Under the pieces are notes generated by a model, which was not told the DNA's origin, did no database searches, and saw nothing but the letters and a program-made list of their open reading frames with translations. The position numbers and the translations under genes were made by a program. Shown piece after piece: positions 43,054-52,507 of a DNA stretch of 64,000 nucleotides; within the stretch, counting starts at the first letter, position 1, and each line of letters opens with the position of its first letter. The stretch is taken from contig NZ_DAISXK010000007.1 of NCBI RefSeq assembly GCF_036825875.1, positions 32,699 through 96,698 on the forward strand. The letters run 5' to 3'. The DNA is from Paucihalobacter sp036825875. Lineage in GTDB: Bacteria; Bacteroidota; Bacteroidia; Flavobacteriales; Flavobacteriaceae.

Positions 43054-45129
43054 ATGAATAAAATGAAAACTAAAATATTTAGCCTAATTGTACTGTTTTT
43101 AATGTCGGTTGGTGTGAACGCACAAGTTGACCGATCAAAACAACCAAAACCAGGTCCAGCTCCAAAAATTTCTATTGATAAACCGGCAGAGTTCAAACTC
43201 AATAATGGCCTCACTGTGATGGTGGTTGAAAACACAAAATTACCACGTGTATCGTATTCATTAACCTTAGATAACGGTCCTATAAAAGAAGGCGATAAAG
43301 CCGGACTAACCAGCCTGTTAGGTTCAATGTTAGGAAACGGTACTACAACAATACCTAAAGATGAGTTTAACGAAGAAATTGATTTCCTTGGAGCCACCTT
43401 GTTTTACGGATCTTCAAGTGCTTTTGCAAGTTCACTATCTAAATATGCCGATAGAATAGTTGAGTTAATGGCAGATGCTGCCATCAACCCACTTTTAACA
43501 GAGGAAGAATTTGAAAAGGAAAAAGAAAAACTTATCGAGAATTTAAAATCTGAAGCCAAGAGTGTAGATGCTATTGCAGGAAGAGTCGGTAGCGCATTAG
43601 CTTACGGAAAAGACCATCCTTATGGCGAATTTATCACCGAAGAAACCATTAATAATGTAACTTTTCAAGATGTAGTAAACTTTCACAAAACTTACTATGT
43701 GCCTAATAAAGCTTATATGGTAGTGGTTGGAGATATAACTGTTGACCAGGTTAAAGAACAAATGAACAATCATTTTAACGCTTGGCCAAGATCTTTAGAG
43801 TTTGAAAGTTTTGTAAGTACGCCAGCAGGCAATGTACAGTTTACACAAATTAACTTCGTAGATATGCCCAATGCGGTTCAATCTAATATTACTTTAACGA
43901 GTAATGTAGATTTAGAAATGGGCGATAAAGATTACCACGCTGTGTTAATTGCAAATAAAATTTTAGGTGGCGGTTTTGAAAGTTATTTAAATATGAATTT
44001 ACGCGAAGAGCACGGTTATACCTACGGAGCCCGTTCAAATGTTAGCGCATCTAGATTTGGTGCTGCTAGATTTACGGCGAGTACAGCCGTAAGAAACGCG
44101 GTAACCGATAGTGCAGTAGTTGAAACTTTGAAGGAAATTAAACGCATCAAAAACGAACCTGTAGACCCCGAAGCAATTACAAACGCCAAAGCAAAATATG
44201 TTGGTGACTTTGTATTGGCTTTAGAAAGACCACAAACAATTGCGAGTTATGCCTTAAACATCAAACTGAACAATTTACCAGACGATTTCTACGAAACCTA
44301 TCTTGCAAAAATTAATGCAGTTACTTCTGATGATGTAACAAGAGTGGCTAATAAATATTTTACTGAAGACAAAGCCCGTGTGGTGGTAGTTGGTAAAGGA
44401 AGTGATGTATTAGAAAATTTGGAAAAAACAGGTATCCCAGTTAGATATTTTGATACCTATGCCAACCCAACTGAAAAGCCTAAACAAGCTGAAATTGCAG
44501 AAGGTGTAACTGCAGAATCAGTTTTAAACAAATACTTAGAAGCCATAGGAGGCAAAGAAAAACTTAACGGTGTTACCTCACTAATTTTAAAATACGAAGC
44601 GAGCGCTATGGGTGCAACCATCGTTAATGAAGAGAAAAAAGTAGATGGTAAACTAGCTCAAAATGTATATATGAATGGGTCTCCCATGATGGCCGTAGTA
44701 GTGACACAAGAAGAAGGTTTTATGCGGCAAGGTGGCGGAAAAAGTCCACTACCTGAAGACATGGTAAACGACATGAAAACAGCAGCCGGATTGTTTGTAG
44801 AACAAACCATTTTAAAAGCTGGCACTGCAAAACTTGCAGGTACTGAGCAAATAGATGGTAAAGATGCCTACGTAATTGAAGTGGCTGGAGATATTGTTGC
44901 ATATAAACTGTACTACGATGTAGAAACAGGATTAAAGGTAAAAGAATCACAAATCATTACCATGCAAGGTCAATCTCAAGTTCAAGAAGCCATTCTTAAA
45001 GATTACCAAGAATATGAAGGAATTAAATTCCCTAGTATTAAAGAAGCTGATCAAATGGGACAAAAAATTATTTCAAAATTAATTGAAGTAATCATTAACA
45101 AAGATGTTACATCTGCAGATTTCGATTAA
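43054..45129 (+). CDS. M16 family inactive partner subunit with C-terminal lipoprotein-binding-like domain
   Basis: 691 residues from the ATG at 43054 (an in-frame TTG at 43039 is less likely). Signal peptide to VGVNAQ. In the position of HxxEH this protein has GLTSLLGSML, so it cannot bind zinc, but it has HGYTYGARS, the Arg/Tyr substrate motif of the second M16 half. After the peptidase fold (to about 475), residues ~485-690 form an extra domain (ESVLNKYLEAIGGKEKLNG ... VEVIINKDV) resembling the LolA/outer-membrane lipoprotein-sorting fold. Function of the pair: degradation of peptides in the periplasm (family inference). Confidence 0.9.
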   Translation: MNKMKTKIFSLIVLFLMSVGVNAQVDRSKQPKPGPAPKISIDKPAEFKLNNGLTVMVVENTKLPRVSYSLTLDNGPIKEGDKAGLTSLLGSMLGNGTTTIPKDEFNEEIDFLGATLFYGSSSAFASSLSKYADRIVELMADAAINPLLTEEEFEKEKEKLIENLKSEAKSVDAIAGRVGSALAYGKDHPYGEFITEETINNVTFQDVVNFHKTYYVPNKAYMVVVGDITVDQVKEQMNNHFNAWPRSLEFESFVSTPAGNVQFTQINFVDMPNAVQSNITLTSNVDLEMGDKDYHAVLIANKILGGGFESYLNMNLREEHGYTYGARSNVSASRFGAARFTASTAVRNAVTDSAVVETLKEIKRIKNEPVDPEAITNAKAKYVGDFVLALERPQTIASYALNIKLNNLPDDFYETYLAKINAVTSDDVTRVANKYFTEDKARVVVVGKGSDVLENLEKTGIPVRYFDTYANPTEKPKQAEIAEGVTAESVLNKYLEAIGGKEKLNGVTSLILKYEASAMGATIVNEEKKVDGKLAQNVYMNGSPMMAVVVTQEEGFMRQGGGKSPLPEDMVNDMKTAAGLFVEQTILKAGTAKLAGTEQIDGKDAYVIEVAGDIVAYKLYYDVETGLKVKESQIITMQGQSQVQEAILKDYQEYEGIKFPSIKEADQMGQKIISKLIEVIINKDVTSADFD

Positions 45130-45152
45130 TTAAAATAGTCTATATTTTATTT

Positions 45153-45185
45153 AAAAACCGAAGCTTAGTCTTCGGTTTTTTTTTG
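45153..45185 (+). terminator. Terminator of the M16 operon
   Basis: AAAAACCGAAG-CTTAGT-CTTCGGTTTTTTTTT, an 11-bp stem 24 bases after the stop. Confidence 0.88.
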
Positions 45186-45365
45186 AAATAATATAAGCCT
45201 TGGCTAGGTATTTTAAAAAGGGTGATTTAAAGGAAGGTTTATGCCATGGAAATTGTAGAACAACAAATGTGCAATATGTTCGTTTAACTTCAATAGTTAC
45301 AAAGAGATATTTCTTATTTTTGCATCATAACTTAAATCAAATTTAAGACTCAAATATTTATACCG

Positions 45366-45857
45366 ATGAAAAGAATTCAGTTATTATGTTCCGTGATAGT
45401 TGTAGCAGCAATTTTTATGGCTTGCAAGAACGAAAAAACACCAGAAATCAAAACAGTCCAAACTGTAGCCGAAACTGCAAATGTTGATGCCACAGCCAAA
45501 TACGCCAAAGTAGAATTTGGAATTGACGGTATGACCTGCGCCATGGGATGCGCCAAAACCATTGAAAAGCAAATGGCTAAAATGGACGGTGTTAAATCGG
45601 CCGTGGTAGATTTTGAAAAAGAATTGGCTATGGTAGAGTATGACGAAAACAAACTTACACCACAATCTTTAGAAGAAGCTGTTGCAAAAGTGAGCGACAC
45701 TTACAAGGTAAAAGATGTAAAAATGATCAACGACGATAATGCCAAAACGCCTTGTAAAGAAGATTGTAACAAAGCATGTTGCAAAGATATGACCAAGGAA
45801 GAAAAAAAGGCTTGTGCTGAAGCTTGCAACAAACCGTGTTGCGCCAGCAAAGCTTAA
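45366..45857 (+). CDS. Heavy-metal-associated (HMA) domain lipoprotein with Cys-rich tail
   Basis: 163 residues. Lipobox IFMAC (Cys20). The HMA fold spans about 46-118, but its metal motif is GMTCAMGC: Cys58 and Cys62 are three residues apart instead of the usual two. The tail has two copies of C-x3-C-x3-CC (Cys130, 134, 138, 139 and Cys150, 154, 158, 159), a metallothionein-like arrangement. Probably an envelope binder of copper, zinc or mercury. No transporter gene is adjacent. TATTTTTG at 45315-45322 could be its -7 element. Confidence 0.88.
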   Translation: MKRIQLLCSVIVVAAIFMACKNEKTPEIKTVQTVAETANVDATAKYAKVEFGIDGMTCAMGCAKTIEKQMAKMDGVKSAVVDFEKELAMVEYDENKLTPQSLEEAVAKVSDTYKVKDVKMINDDNAKTPCKEDCNKACCKDMTKEEKKACAEACNKPCCASKA

Positions 45858-45878
45858 TTATTTAAGTGTTTTTAAATA

Positions 45879-45914
45879 AAATGCGTTGTTGCTTAGGTAA
45901 TAACGCATTTTTTA
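45879..45914. terminator. Bidirectional terminator between convergent genes
   Basis: AAATGCGTTGTT and AATAACGCATTT pair around an 8-base loop, with A/T tracts on each side. It follows the HMA gene by 22 bases and touches the stop of the convergent gene. Confidence 0.75.
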
Positions 45915-46280
45915 TACCAACTTATTCCAAAATAGTACTGACAAGAAAATAAGCACTACTGGAATTAGCCATAGCACATAAATATTATGATCGGATGATT
46001 TTTTACTTTTAGCATTTAGTGTATTTCGTTTGCGACCGCTGTAATGCATCCAGTTTCTAAAGTATATAATCACGGCGCCAAATATCAAAACAAATACTAT
46101 TTTATCAGTTGATAGTACCGACAAGGACATCTGTTTTCCAAAAGCGATAAAAAATATAGCCAATAAAACCAACAGAAAAAATTGTAGCACAGAAACGTAA
46201 ACTACGGCAACCGTATTAGCTTTTTGCTTTAATTTTGGTTTGTAAAAATTAAAAATATTGAAATATAAATTATCAAACAT
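45912..46280 (-). CDS. Small three-helix membrane protein
   Basis: 122 residues from the ATG at 46280 (MFDNLYFNIFNFYK). Three hydrophobic segments lie at about 25-46, 57-73 and 100-117. The loop RNWMHYSGRKRNTLNAKSKK is basic and probably cytosolic. Proteins of this kind occur in flavobacteria without a named family; I cannot assign a role. Upstream it is separated by the terminator at 46307-46337 from the DUF5689 gene. Confidence 0.65.
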   Translation of the reverse strand: MFDNLYFNIFNFYKPKLKQKANTVAVVYVSVLQFFLLVLLAIFFIAFGKQMSLSVLSTDKIVFVLIFGAVIIYFRNWMHYSGRKRNTLNAKSKKSSDHNIYVLWLIPVVLIFLSVLFWNKLV

Positions 46281-46306
46281 TGACTGCAAATAAAGTTGAA
46301 TTAAAC

Positions 46307-46337
46307 AAAAAAACCGACTGCAAAGTCGGTTTTTTTT
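46307..46337 (-). terminator. Terminator of the receptor/DUF5689 operon
   Basis: ACCGAC-TGCAAA-GTCGGT with A7 before and T8 after; on the minus strand it follows the DUF5689 gene by 15 bases. Confidence 0.85.
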
Positions 46338-46351
46338 ATGGAATTTATTAA

Positions 46352-47782
46352 TTAATTACCTGTCATTCTAACATTGGTAATATGATATCTAGTAGTTGCA
46401 GATGGATCAGATCCTTCATAGAAGAAACCAACATGAGCCGTGCCATCAACACAAGAAACATTTATCGGCCCAACAGTTGTAAAAGATGATGCAAATCCAC
46501 CGGAAGGTCCAGATGGAATAACGGCATCTAACAATTGCCAAGTAGCAGTTTCAGGATCGCCTGTAAAATCTGTTGAAATATAAACCGTTAAAATGGTACC
46601 ATTATCAAAATTGGCTTGAATGTCAAAGCTTAATTCTTCACCTGTGGTACTATCCATATTAATTCCTGGAGACACTAGCCAAACATTTATGGAGCTGGCA
46701 CCAGCATTAAATCCGGAAACTTGAGCGTATTTGGTTCCTGAAAAACTTCCAATCGTAAACCGGGTCGAACCGCCACTAACATTCACATTAGTCCAACCAC
46801 CAAATGCTGTAGCGTTATTGGGATAAGCTTGAAAATCTTCCTGATAAAAAACAGAACCACCACCAGAAGATGTTGTACATTCAAAGAAATCTGGGTCGCA
46901 ACGTTCGTCACTGTCAAGATTAATGGTTTCAGGCGTACTAACGGTTACATTAAAGTCGTCCCCAAAAAAGTCTTTTGTAAGGATTGCATCTATATTCCCT
47001 CTTCCCGTGGGAAGTCTCAAACTTTTAAAATCAGCAAATGTACTGGTCTTTAATAAAACAGAACCGCTTGTAGCACAGCTTTCTATCGGACGGTTGCCAT
47101 CGAACTGATCACCACTCTCTGACGCAAAAGTTTTAGGCGGTGAACTTAAGGCGTCTACACGGTTGAATTGCACATCTTGTAGTCTGATCAAAAGATTTGT
47201 TTTATCATCAGTAAAATCACTAATGTCCATTACTAAAGGCACTATAGTTTGTACTTCGGCAGAACGTAAAATAACTTTTTCTTCGTCAGACTGTGCAATA
47301 CGGCCTACACGGTTACCATCTAGTTTTCCTAAAGCTAAAACACCATTTCTAATACCAACAGTTAAGTCGTTCAGTTTCACATAAATTTTGCGACCAACTT
47401 CATATCTTATATATAAGGGATTGACATCTATTGAAATTTTCAATCCGATGGTTGGATTTTCAAAATTATCTTGAACCACTAGTTCTTTAAAGAAGTTTCC
47501 GCCTTCATCCGAAGATACAATATAAGCTTCCATATATTGATCTACGCCTTCAACATCATAAGTGAATACTGTACTTTCGTCATTATAATTTAACGTATTA
47601 CCATCTTGGGCCTGTGCCAATTCTCCAGCAACTGAAGATAACGGAACTATTTGAGAACCTTCTAAATTTGGTTCTTGAATACTCAGGTTAGGCGTATTGA
47701 AATCATCGTCTTCAACGCAACTTGTTAAAACTACCAGTCCGAAAACTAAAAGCAGAATATTTTTTAATTTAATTGTTTTCAT
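46352..47782 (-). CDS. DUF5689 lipoprotein with C-terminal choice-of-anchor-like domain
   Basis: 476 residues from the ATG at 47782 (MKTIKLKNILLLVFG). Lipobox VLTSC (about Cys22), followed by VEDDDF, an acidic surface-export-like signal. Residues ~45-295 form the DUF5689 region (IVSSDEGGNFFKELVVQD, EVGRKIYVKLNDLTVG, LLIRLQDVQF), related to OB-fold domains that often accompany nucleases. Residues ~310-476 are a beta-sandwich (YQEDFQAYPNNATAFGGW ... RYHITNVRM). It follows the receptor by 33 bases and is probably its surface lipoprotein partner. Confidence 0.87.
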   Translation of the reverse strand: MKTIKLKNILLLVFGLVVLTSCVEDDDFNTPNLSIQEPNLEGSQIVPLSSVAGELAQAQDGNTLNYNDESTVFTYDVEGVDQYMEAYIVSSDEGGNFFKELVVQDNFENPTIGLKISIDVNPLYIRYEVGRKIYVKLNDLTVGIRNGVLALGKLDGNRVGRIAQSDEEKVILRSAEVQTIVPLVMDISDFTDDKTNLLIRLQDVQFNRVDALSSPPKTFASESGDQFDGNRPIESCATSGSVLLKTSTFADFKSLRLPTGRGNIDAILTKDFFGDDFNVTVSTPETINLDSDERCDPDFFECTTSSGGGSVFYQEDFQAYPNNATAFGGWTNVNVSGGSTRFTIGSFSGTKYAQVSGFNAGASSINVWLVSPGINMDSTTGEELSFDIQANFDNGTILTVYISTDFTGDPETATWQLLDAVIPSGPSGGFASSFTTVGPINVSCVDGTAHVGFFYEGSDPSATTRYHITNVRMTGN

Positions 47783-47815
47783 GAGTTTGTATTTAATTTT
47801 ATTCACCATTTTTTT

Positions 47816-50680
47816 TTAGAATCGCACATAGGCGTTTAAGTAATAAGTTGTTCCGTTGCCGTAAAAATATCTCGGACCAAATAAGGGGCCGTTCTCCCTA
47901 GAATTATCTTCTAGTACTCTGTTATAGTTAGCATTTCGAGACTGTTCAAAGCCACCAGTTTTAAATTGTTGGTTAAAAACATTGTTGATGGTTGCGAAAA
48001 ATCCGATAAAATAATCACCTACTTTCCAGGATTTACCACCGATAACGTTTACCAACATATAATCGTCAAACTGTTCTTGTTTTAATAATTGTCTAGCAAT
48101 TTCTGCATCGTATTGATTATTTTGATTACCGTCGAAATCTAAACTGAAATTAGCTGATCTAGCTAAATTGCTGATACTTAAATAAGCATTCGAAAAATGA
48201 TTAGCAGTCACTCCAAAATTCCAGAAATCTGGATCTCTATATTCAAAACCCAATTGAACTGCACGTTCTGGTCCACCAGAAACATGGAAATTTTTTAGTT
48301 GCGTAGTGCCATCTCCAAAAGTTAACGGACCATCAAAATCTACACTAGTTAAATACAAGTTGGGATCATTTGTAAAAATATATTGGCCTATAGAACCTGC
48401 CGCTTTTAGTTTTATGGTTGGTGTTACTTGCGCATCAATACCAAATTCAATACCCACGTTTCTTCTTTCTATGTTGGTTGTGATTTCTTGAACAAACGCA
48501 TCGGCGTTATTTAGTAATAAACCAGATAATCCTTGGGTAAAATAAAATCCGATGTTTGAGCCATTTTGAAATCCTGCATAAAAAGCCGTCAATCTGGCAT
48601 TTACAAGTGGACTTCTATAAATATAACTTAAATCTAAAGATTGAATAGTCTCACTTTCAAGACCAATGACTGTCGCATTGGTTTGTCTAGCATTGCTAAA
48701 CGAATTTCTAATTCCCGGTGCTTTGGTAAAATAACTTCCATTTACATCTATTAAGTGACGACCTGTGATTTTATAGGTCAAGCCACCTTTAACACCGTAG
48801 TTAGTGAAGTCTAATTGGTCACTTTCGCCGAATGAGCCATTATTACCACCACCTCTAAAAAATCCGTTTTCGTATAAACCAACACGCTGGTATGTGGTAT
48901 TAGAAACATGAGCACCCACATAAAAATCAACTTTGTTGTAATTAAATTGTGCTTGTGCGAAAGCACTCACCACGTCGGCATTCATTTCGTAGTTGTATTT
49001 GTAACGCTCGCCTTCTTGAACAATTCGGTTTCTGTTTCTAACATCACTTTGCGCAAGATTAGCAGCAATTTCATCACTAATAGTATTGTCGTTTTCATCT
49101 GCGAAGAAATCAACATCTAGATAACCAGTACCACCTAACAAATCGTTCATACGGGCATAGTTTTCGCTTCGAAGTGCACGATAGTTTAAAGATGCATTTA
49201 ATCGGATACGCTCATTTATTTCGTGATCAAGAATAGTATTTACTGTAAACTGATTATCGTCAATAACATCTTCTTGAATGGCATACAGTGAATTACCTCC
49301 TTGATTTCTCAGTATTCCGTTAGCTTCATAAAGTCTTCGCCAATCCAATTGACCATCATTTATAAACTCTTGTTGGGCTTTATAGGCTAATTCAAAATTG
49401 GCAGGCGTTGGATTAGGAAAGCGCAAATGATAACTAGGCAAGTTTTGGTAATAAAGCGGATCGGGGTTTCTGGCACCGCCTAAAAACGCTTCTTGTCCTT
49501 CAAACTCTACAAGTCTAGTACCACCATTGTCTATTCTAGAATTAGCAATTTCACCAAACTGATAAGCAACGTTGGTATTAAGTCTGGTTTTACTTGAAAT
49601 AGTCCAATAGTGGTTGAGCATAAAAATGGGCTCTTCAATTTCACGCGTTCTTGAGTTTCTTAATTTTCCGTCGATTTCACCCCAAAAAGGGTTGTACTCT
49701 CTGCCTTTTAAATTAAAAATCTCTTCGGTAATTGCAGTGGAACGACCTCTACGGTTTTGAGCATAAATACCCGTAAAATTAATGCTGTGTTTGTCGTTAA
49801 TTTTCTTTTCAACAGCTGCAAAAAAGGAATTGGCATCATATAAAGTTCCTTCTACGAAACCTTCATCACCAAAACGTCTTGAAACCAAAAGAGAATAAGC
49901 CCAACCATTACTCAGTAGTCCTGAACTATAGCTTCCCATAACTCTACCTTGGTACGATCTGTTTGCCGAGGCATAGGAAATTCTGCCGCCTTTGCGGTAA
50001 CTCGATGCACGCATCATAATATTGTTGGTGCCTGCAAGGTCCCCAAAAGTATAGTCGCTTGCGGTCATACCCGGAGTAAACTCCTGATTTCTTTGAACGT
50101 CGTTTAAACCGCCCCAGTTTCCCCATTGTGGTCTACCATCAAACTGTTTGTTCATTTCAATACCGTTGATGAGTACTTTGCTGTTGGCATTGTCCAAACC
50201 TCTTGGTCTAAAAAACGTGGCACTAAAATCAAAGGCGGCAGCATTTAAAAACACGTCACGAGACGATTGCAACAACCCAGAAACGTTATCTATCAAGCCG
50301 TTGTCATCGCCTAATAAATTATCATCTGAAATAGAAATGATAAATAAATCGGTTTTGTCACTAGCATCATAATCTAGGGTAATACCCTCCAAATCTATGG
50401 TACTGCCTTCGTTTACAACAATAGGAAATCTTTTGGTCCCATAATCTGGCATTTCTACTTTTAGAATTTGTTCTCCTAAAGGTATATTTTCAGTAAAACT
50501 GAACTCACCTAAAGCATTTGTTTTAGTGGTTAATTGGGTTCCTTCAATTGTAATAGTTACATCTGGAATGGGTTCTCCTGTTGTAGCATCTAATACACTA
50601 CCTTTTATGACAGTCAATTGTGCAAATGCTGAGACAGTTAAACACATTCCAAACAGTAGTAGTAAAAACTTTTTTTTCAT
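47816..50680 (-). CDS. TonB-dependent receptor with carboxypeptidase-like domain, nuclease-linked
   Basis: 954 residues. Signal peptide to VSAFAQ (about 21). Carboxypeptidase regulatory-like domain (about 22-105: VIKGSVLDATTGEPIPDVTI), a plug (about 120-235: SSRDVFLNAAAFDFSATFFR, KVLINGIEMNKQFDGRPQWG) and a large barrel ending YYLNAYVRF with terminal Phe. The plug Trp/Gly-rich stretch GRPQWGNWGGLND is distinctive. It is upstream of the DUF5689 lipoprotein and divergent from a secreted endonuclease/phosphatase gene. Uptake of nucleic-acid or phosphate-ester products is plausible but not shown. Confidence 0.9.
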   Translation of the reverse strand: MKKKFLLLLFGMCLTVSAFAQLTVIKGSVLDATTGEPIPDVTITIEGTQLTTKTNALGEFSFTENIPLGEQILKVEMPDYGTKRFPIVVNEGSTIDLEGITLDYDASDKTDLFIISISDDNLLGDDNGLIDNVSGLLQSSRDVFLNAAAFDFSATFFRPRGLDNANSKVLINGIEMNKQFDGRPQWGNWGGLNDVQRNQEFTPGMTASDYTFGDLAGTNNIMMRASSYRKGGRISYASANRSYQGRVMGSYSSGLLSNGWAYSLLVSRRFGDEGFVEGTLYDANSFFAAVEKKINDKHSINFTGIYAQNRRGRSTAITEEIFNLKGREYNPFWGEIDGKLRNSRTREIEEPIFMLNHYWTISSKTRLNTNVAYQFGEIANSRIDNGGTRLVEFEGQEAFLGGARNPDPLYYQNLPSYHLRFPNPTPANFELAYKAQQEFINDGQLDWRRLYEANGILRNQGGNSLYAIQEDVIDDNQFTVNTILDHEINERIRLNASLNYRALRSENYARMNDLLGGTGYLDVDFFADENDNTISDEIAANLAQSDVRNRNRIVQEGERYKYNYEMNADVVSAFAQAQFNYNKVDFYVGAHVSNTTYQRVGLYENGFFRGGGNNGSFGESDQLDFTNYGVKGGLTYKITGRHLIDVNGSYFTKAPGIRNSFSNARQTNATVIGLESETIQSLDLSYIYRSPLVNARLTAFYAGFQNGSNIGFYFTQGLSGLLLNNADAFVQEITTNIERRNVGIEFGIDAQVTPTIKLKAAGSIGQYIFTNDPNLYLTSVDFDGPLTFGDGTTQLKNFHVSGGPERAVQLGFEYRDPDFWNFGVTANHFSNAYLSISNLARSANFSLDFDGNQNNQYDAEIARQLLKQEQFDDYMLVNVIGGKSWKVGDYFIGFFATINNVFNQQFKTGGFEQSRNANYNRVLEDNSRENGPLFGPRYFYGNGTTYYLNAYVRF

Positions 50681-50993
50681 CTAGTCAAATTTATTGTTTT
50701 TTTACGGTCAGATGCAATGAGCAATAAAAAATTTCGGTAAGTACCAGGATAATTGTATTGGCTCATTTCATGCTTAAGTTAAAGTTATTGGTTGGTGTGC
50801 ATTAAATAATCGTTATTTAAGCGTTCAAATTTACATTATTTATCAGAATTACATACTTTTGGTTTAAAATTTGTAAAGAAGCTAACAATAAGATAATATT
50901 AGCCACTGAAATATTGCTGATTTAGCTATTATAAAATCATAAATGATAGTAAAAAGTGTAATTGTAACCACATCTAAGTAAATAAAAAATTAA
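50681..50993. other. Divergent promoter region of the receptor and endonuclease genes
   Basis: 313 AT-rich bases. CAAATTTA at 50826-50833 reads TAAATTTG on the minus strand and could be a -7 element for the receptor, though the -33 element is not clear. No repeat, operator palindrome or small gene was found. Confidence 0.4.
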
Positions 50994-52055
50994 ATGAAAT
51001 CAACCCGCATCCTATCTATCCTTTTAATGCTTCTATTTGTAAGCGCTGGAATGAGTCAAGAAAAAAAATTTAAAATTCATACTGTTGCGTTTTACAACTT
51101 AGAAAATCTTTTTGATACCATTAATGACCCTACCATTAATGATGAAGCATCACCTATAATGGAGGCGAGTGAAGGCATTAGAGGAGACATGTATAAAAAG
51201 AAGTTAGCTAATATGGCTAAGGTGGTTTCTGAAATAGGAGCTGATCTATCTAACAATAGCCCTGCAGTCATTGGTGTAGCCGAAATTGAAAACCGCCAAG
51301 TACTCCACGATTTATTAAATGATTCTGCCTTGATAGATAAAGATTATGGGATTGTACATTACGACTCACCAGACCGACGTGGCATTGATGTAGCCTTGAT
51401 GTATCAAAAACGATTGTTTAAACCCTTAACGACGAGCAATCACGAGTTAGTGATTTTTGACAATGTTTCTAGAGAACGTCGTTACACACGTGACCAATTA
51501 TTAGTAAGTGGGCAATTGGACGGTGATTTAATTCACATAATTGTTAACCACTGGCCATCACGAAGTGGCGGTGAGTCAAAAAGCAGACCTGGACGCATTG
51601 CTGCGGCAAAATTAAATAGAAAAATTGCAGATTCGCTTTTTGCCATCGATCCTTATGCGAAAATAATTACTATGGGCGATTTTAATGACAACCCCGATAA
51701 CGAAAGTATAAAAAGCGTTTTAGGTACCGAAGATGATAGAGACAAAGTATTATTAAAAGGTTTTTACAATCCCTTTGAAAAAATGTACAAAAGCGGATTA
51801 GGGACTAATGCCTATAGAGATTCTTGGAGCTTATTTGACCAACTTATTATAAGTAAAAGTTTAACGGACAGAGATTACAGTTCTTACAGATATTATAATT
51901 CGGGGATTTTTAATAGACGCTACCTCACCAACAAACGCGGACGCTGGAAAGGCTATCCTTTTAGAAGTTTTGCTGATGGTGGTTTTACTGGTGGTTACTC
52001 CGACCATTTTCCAGCCTATATATATTTAATAAAAGAAGTTAAAGATATAGAATAG
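50994..52055 (+). CDS. Secreted endonuclease/exonuclease/phosphatase family protein
   Basis: 353 residues. Signal peptide to AGMSQ (about 22). EEP-fold motifs in order: FYNLENLFDT (about 32-41, metal-binding Asn/Glu), GVAEIENRQVL (Glu), HWPSRSGGE, TMGDFNDNPDNES (Asp and Asn) and the final SDHFPAYIYL (catalytic Asp-His). It cleaves phosphodiester bonds; DNA, nucleotides and phospholipids are all possible substrates. Divergent from the receptor/DUF5689 operon, a combination that recurs in flavobacteria to my knowledge. Confidence 0.91.
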   Translation: MKSTRILSILLMLLFVSAGMSQEKKFKIHTVAFYNLENLFDTINDPTINDEASPIMEASEGIRGDMYKKKLANMAKVVSEIGADLSNNSPAVIGVAEIENRQVLHDLLNDSALIDKDYGIVHYDSPDRRGIDVALMYQKRLFKPLTTSNHELVIFDNVSRERRYTRDQLLVSGQLDGDLIHIIVNHWPSRSGGESKSRPGRIAAAKLNRKIADSLFAIDPYAKIITMGDFNDNPDNESIKSVLGTEDDRDKVLLKGFYNPFEKMYKSGLGTNAYRDSWSLFDQLIISKSLTDRDYSSYRYYNSGIFNRRYLTNKRGRWKGYPFRSFADGGFTGGYSDHFPAYIYLIKEVKDIE

Positions 52056-52056
52056 C

Positions 52057-52497
52057 TTAAGCCAACCATGTTTGCCATGGTATTTTGGCAATCACCAAAA
52101 GAAAGGCCAACGTAAAAAACACAGCTAACATTTTAAATTTAGGTTTAGAGGTTAGCTTTTTTTTGTGTTTAGAATATCCAATCGTAATGAGAACAATGGC
52201 AATAATCATTGTTGTAGGATGCTCAATAATTTTATCCCTCAAATCTGCATTTTTCATAACCACGCCCATTCCAGATTCTTTAATAATACTAATATAATCT
52301 GCCGCAAAGAATAAAACGATGCCGATTATAAGTTGAATGTGTGATACTATTAAGGTAAATAACGAAATTCTAAAATCGAATGCGCTAAATTCTTTATTCC
52401 CAATAAATTTAAACAAAGCGTTGATAGTGGCTACAGCTAAAATAATAAATACCAAATAGGCCCAGTAAGAGTGAAGCGATTGTAAGGTTGAGTACAT
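52057..52497 (-). CDS. Four-helix cytochrome b-like membrane protein
   Basis: 146 residues with four transmembrane helices (about 12-31, 46-67, 95-110, 124-140). His9 (LHSYWAYL) and His92 (IIEHPTTMI) sit at helix ends where heme ligands could be; flavobacterial relatives are often labelled cytochrome B. Heme binding is not proven. The gene ends one base after the endonuclease stop on the other strand and lies 10 bases downstream of the epimerase-type dehydrogenase gene. Confidence 0.72.
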   Translation of the reverse strand: MYSTLQSLHSYWAYLVFIILAVATINALFKFIGNKEFSAFDFRISLFTLIVSHIQLIIGIVLFFAADYISIIKESGMGVVMKNADLRDKIIEHPTTMIIAIVLITIGYSKHKKKLTSKPKFKMLAVFFTLAFLLVIAKIPWQTWLA

Positions 52498-52507
52498 AAT
52501 TTAAGTT

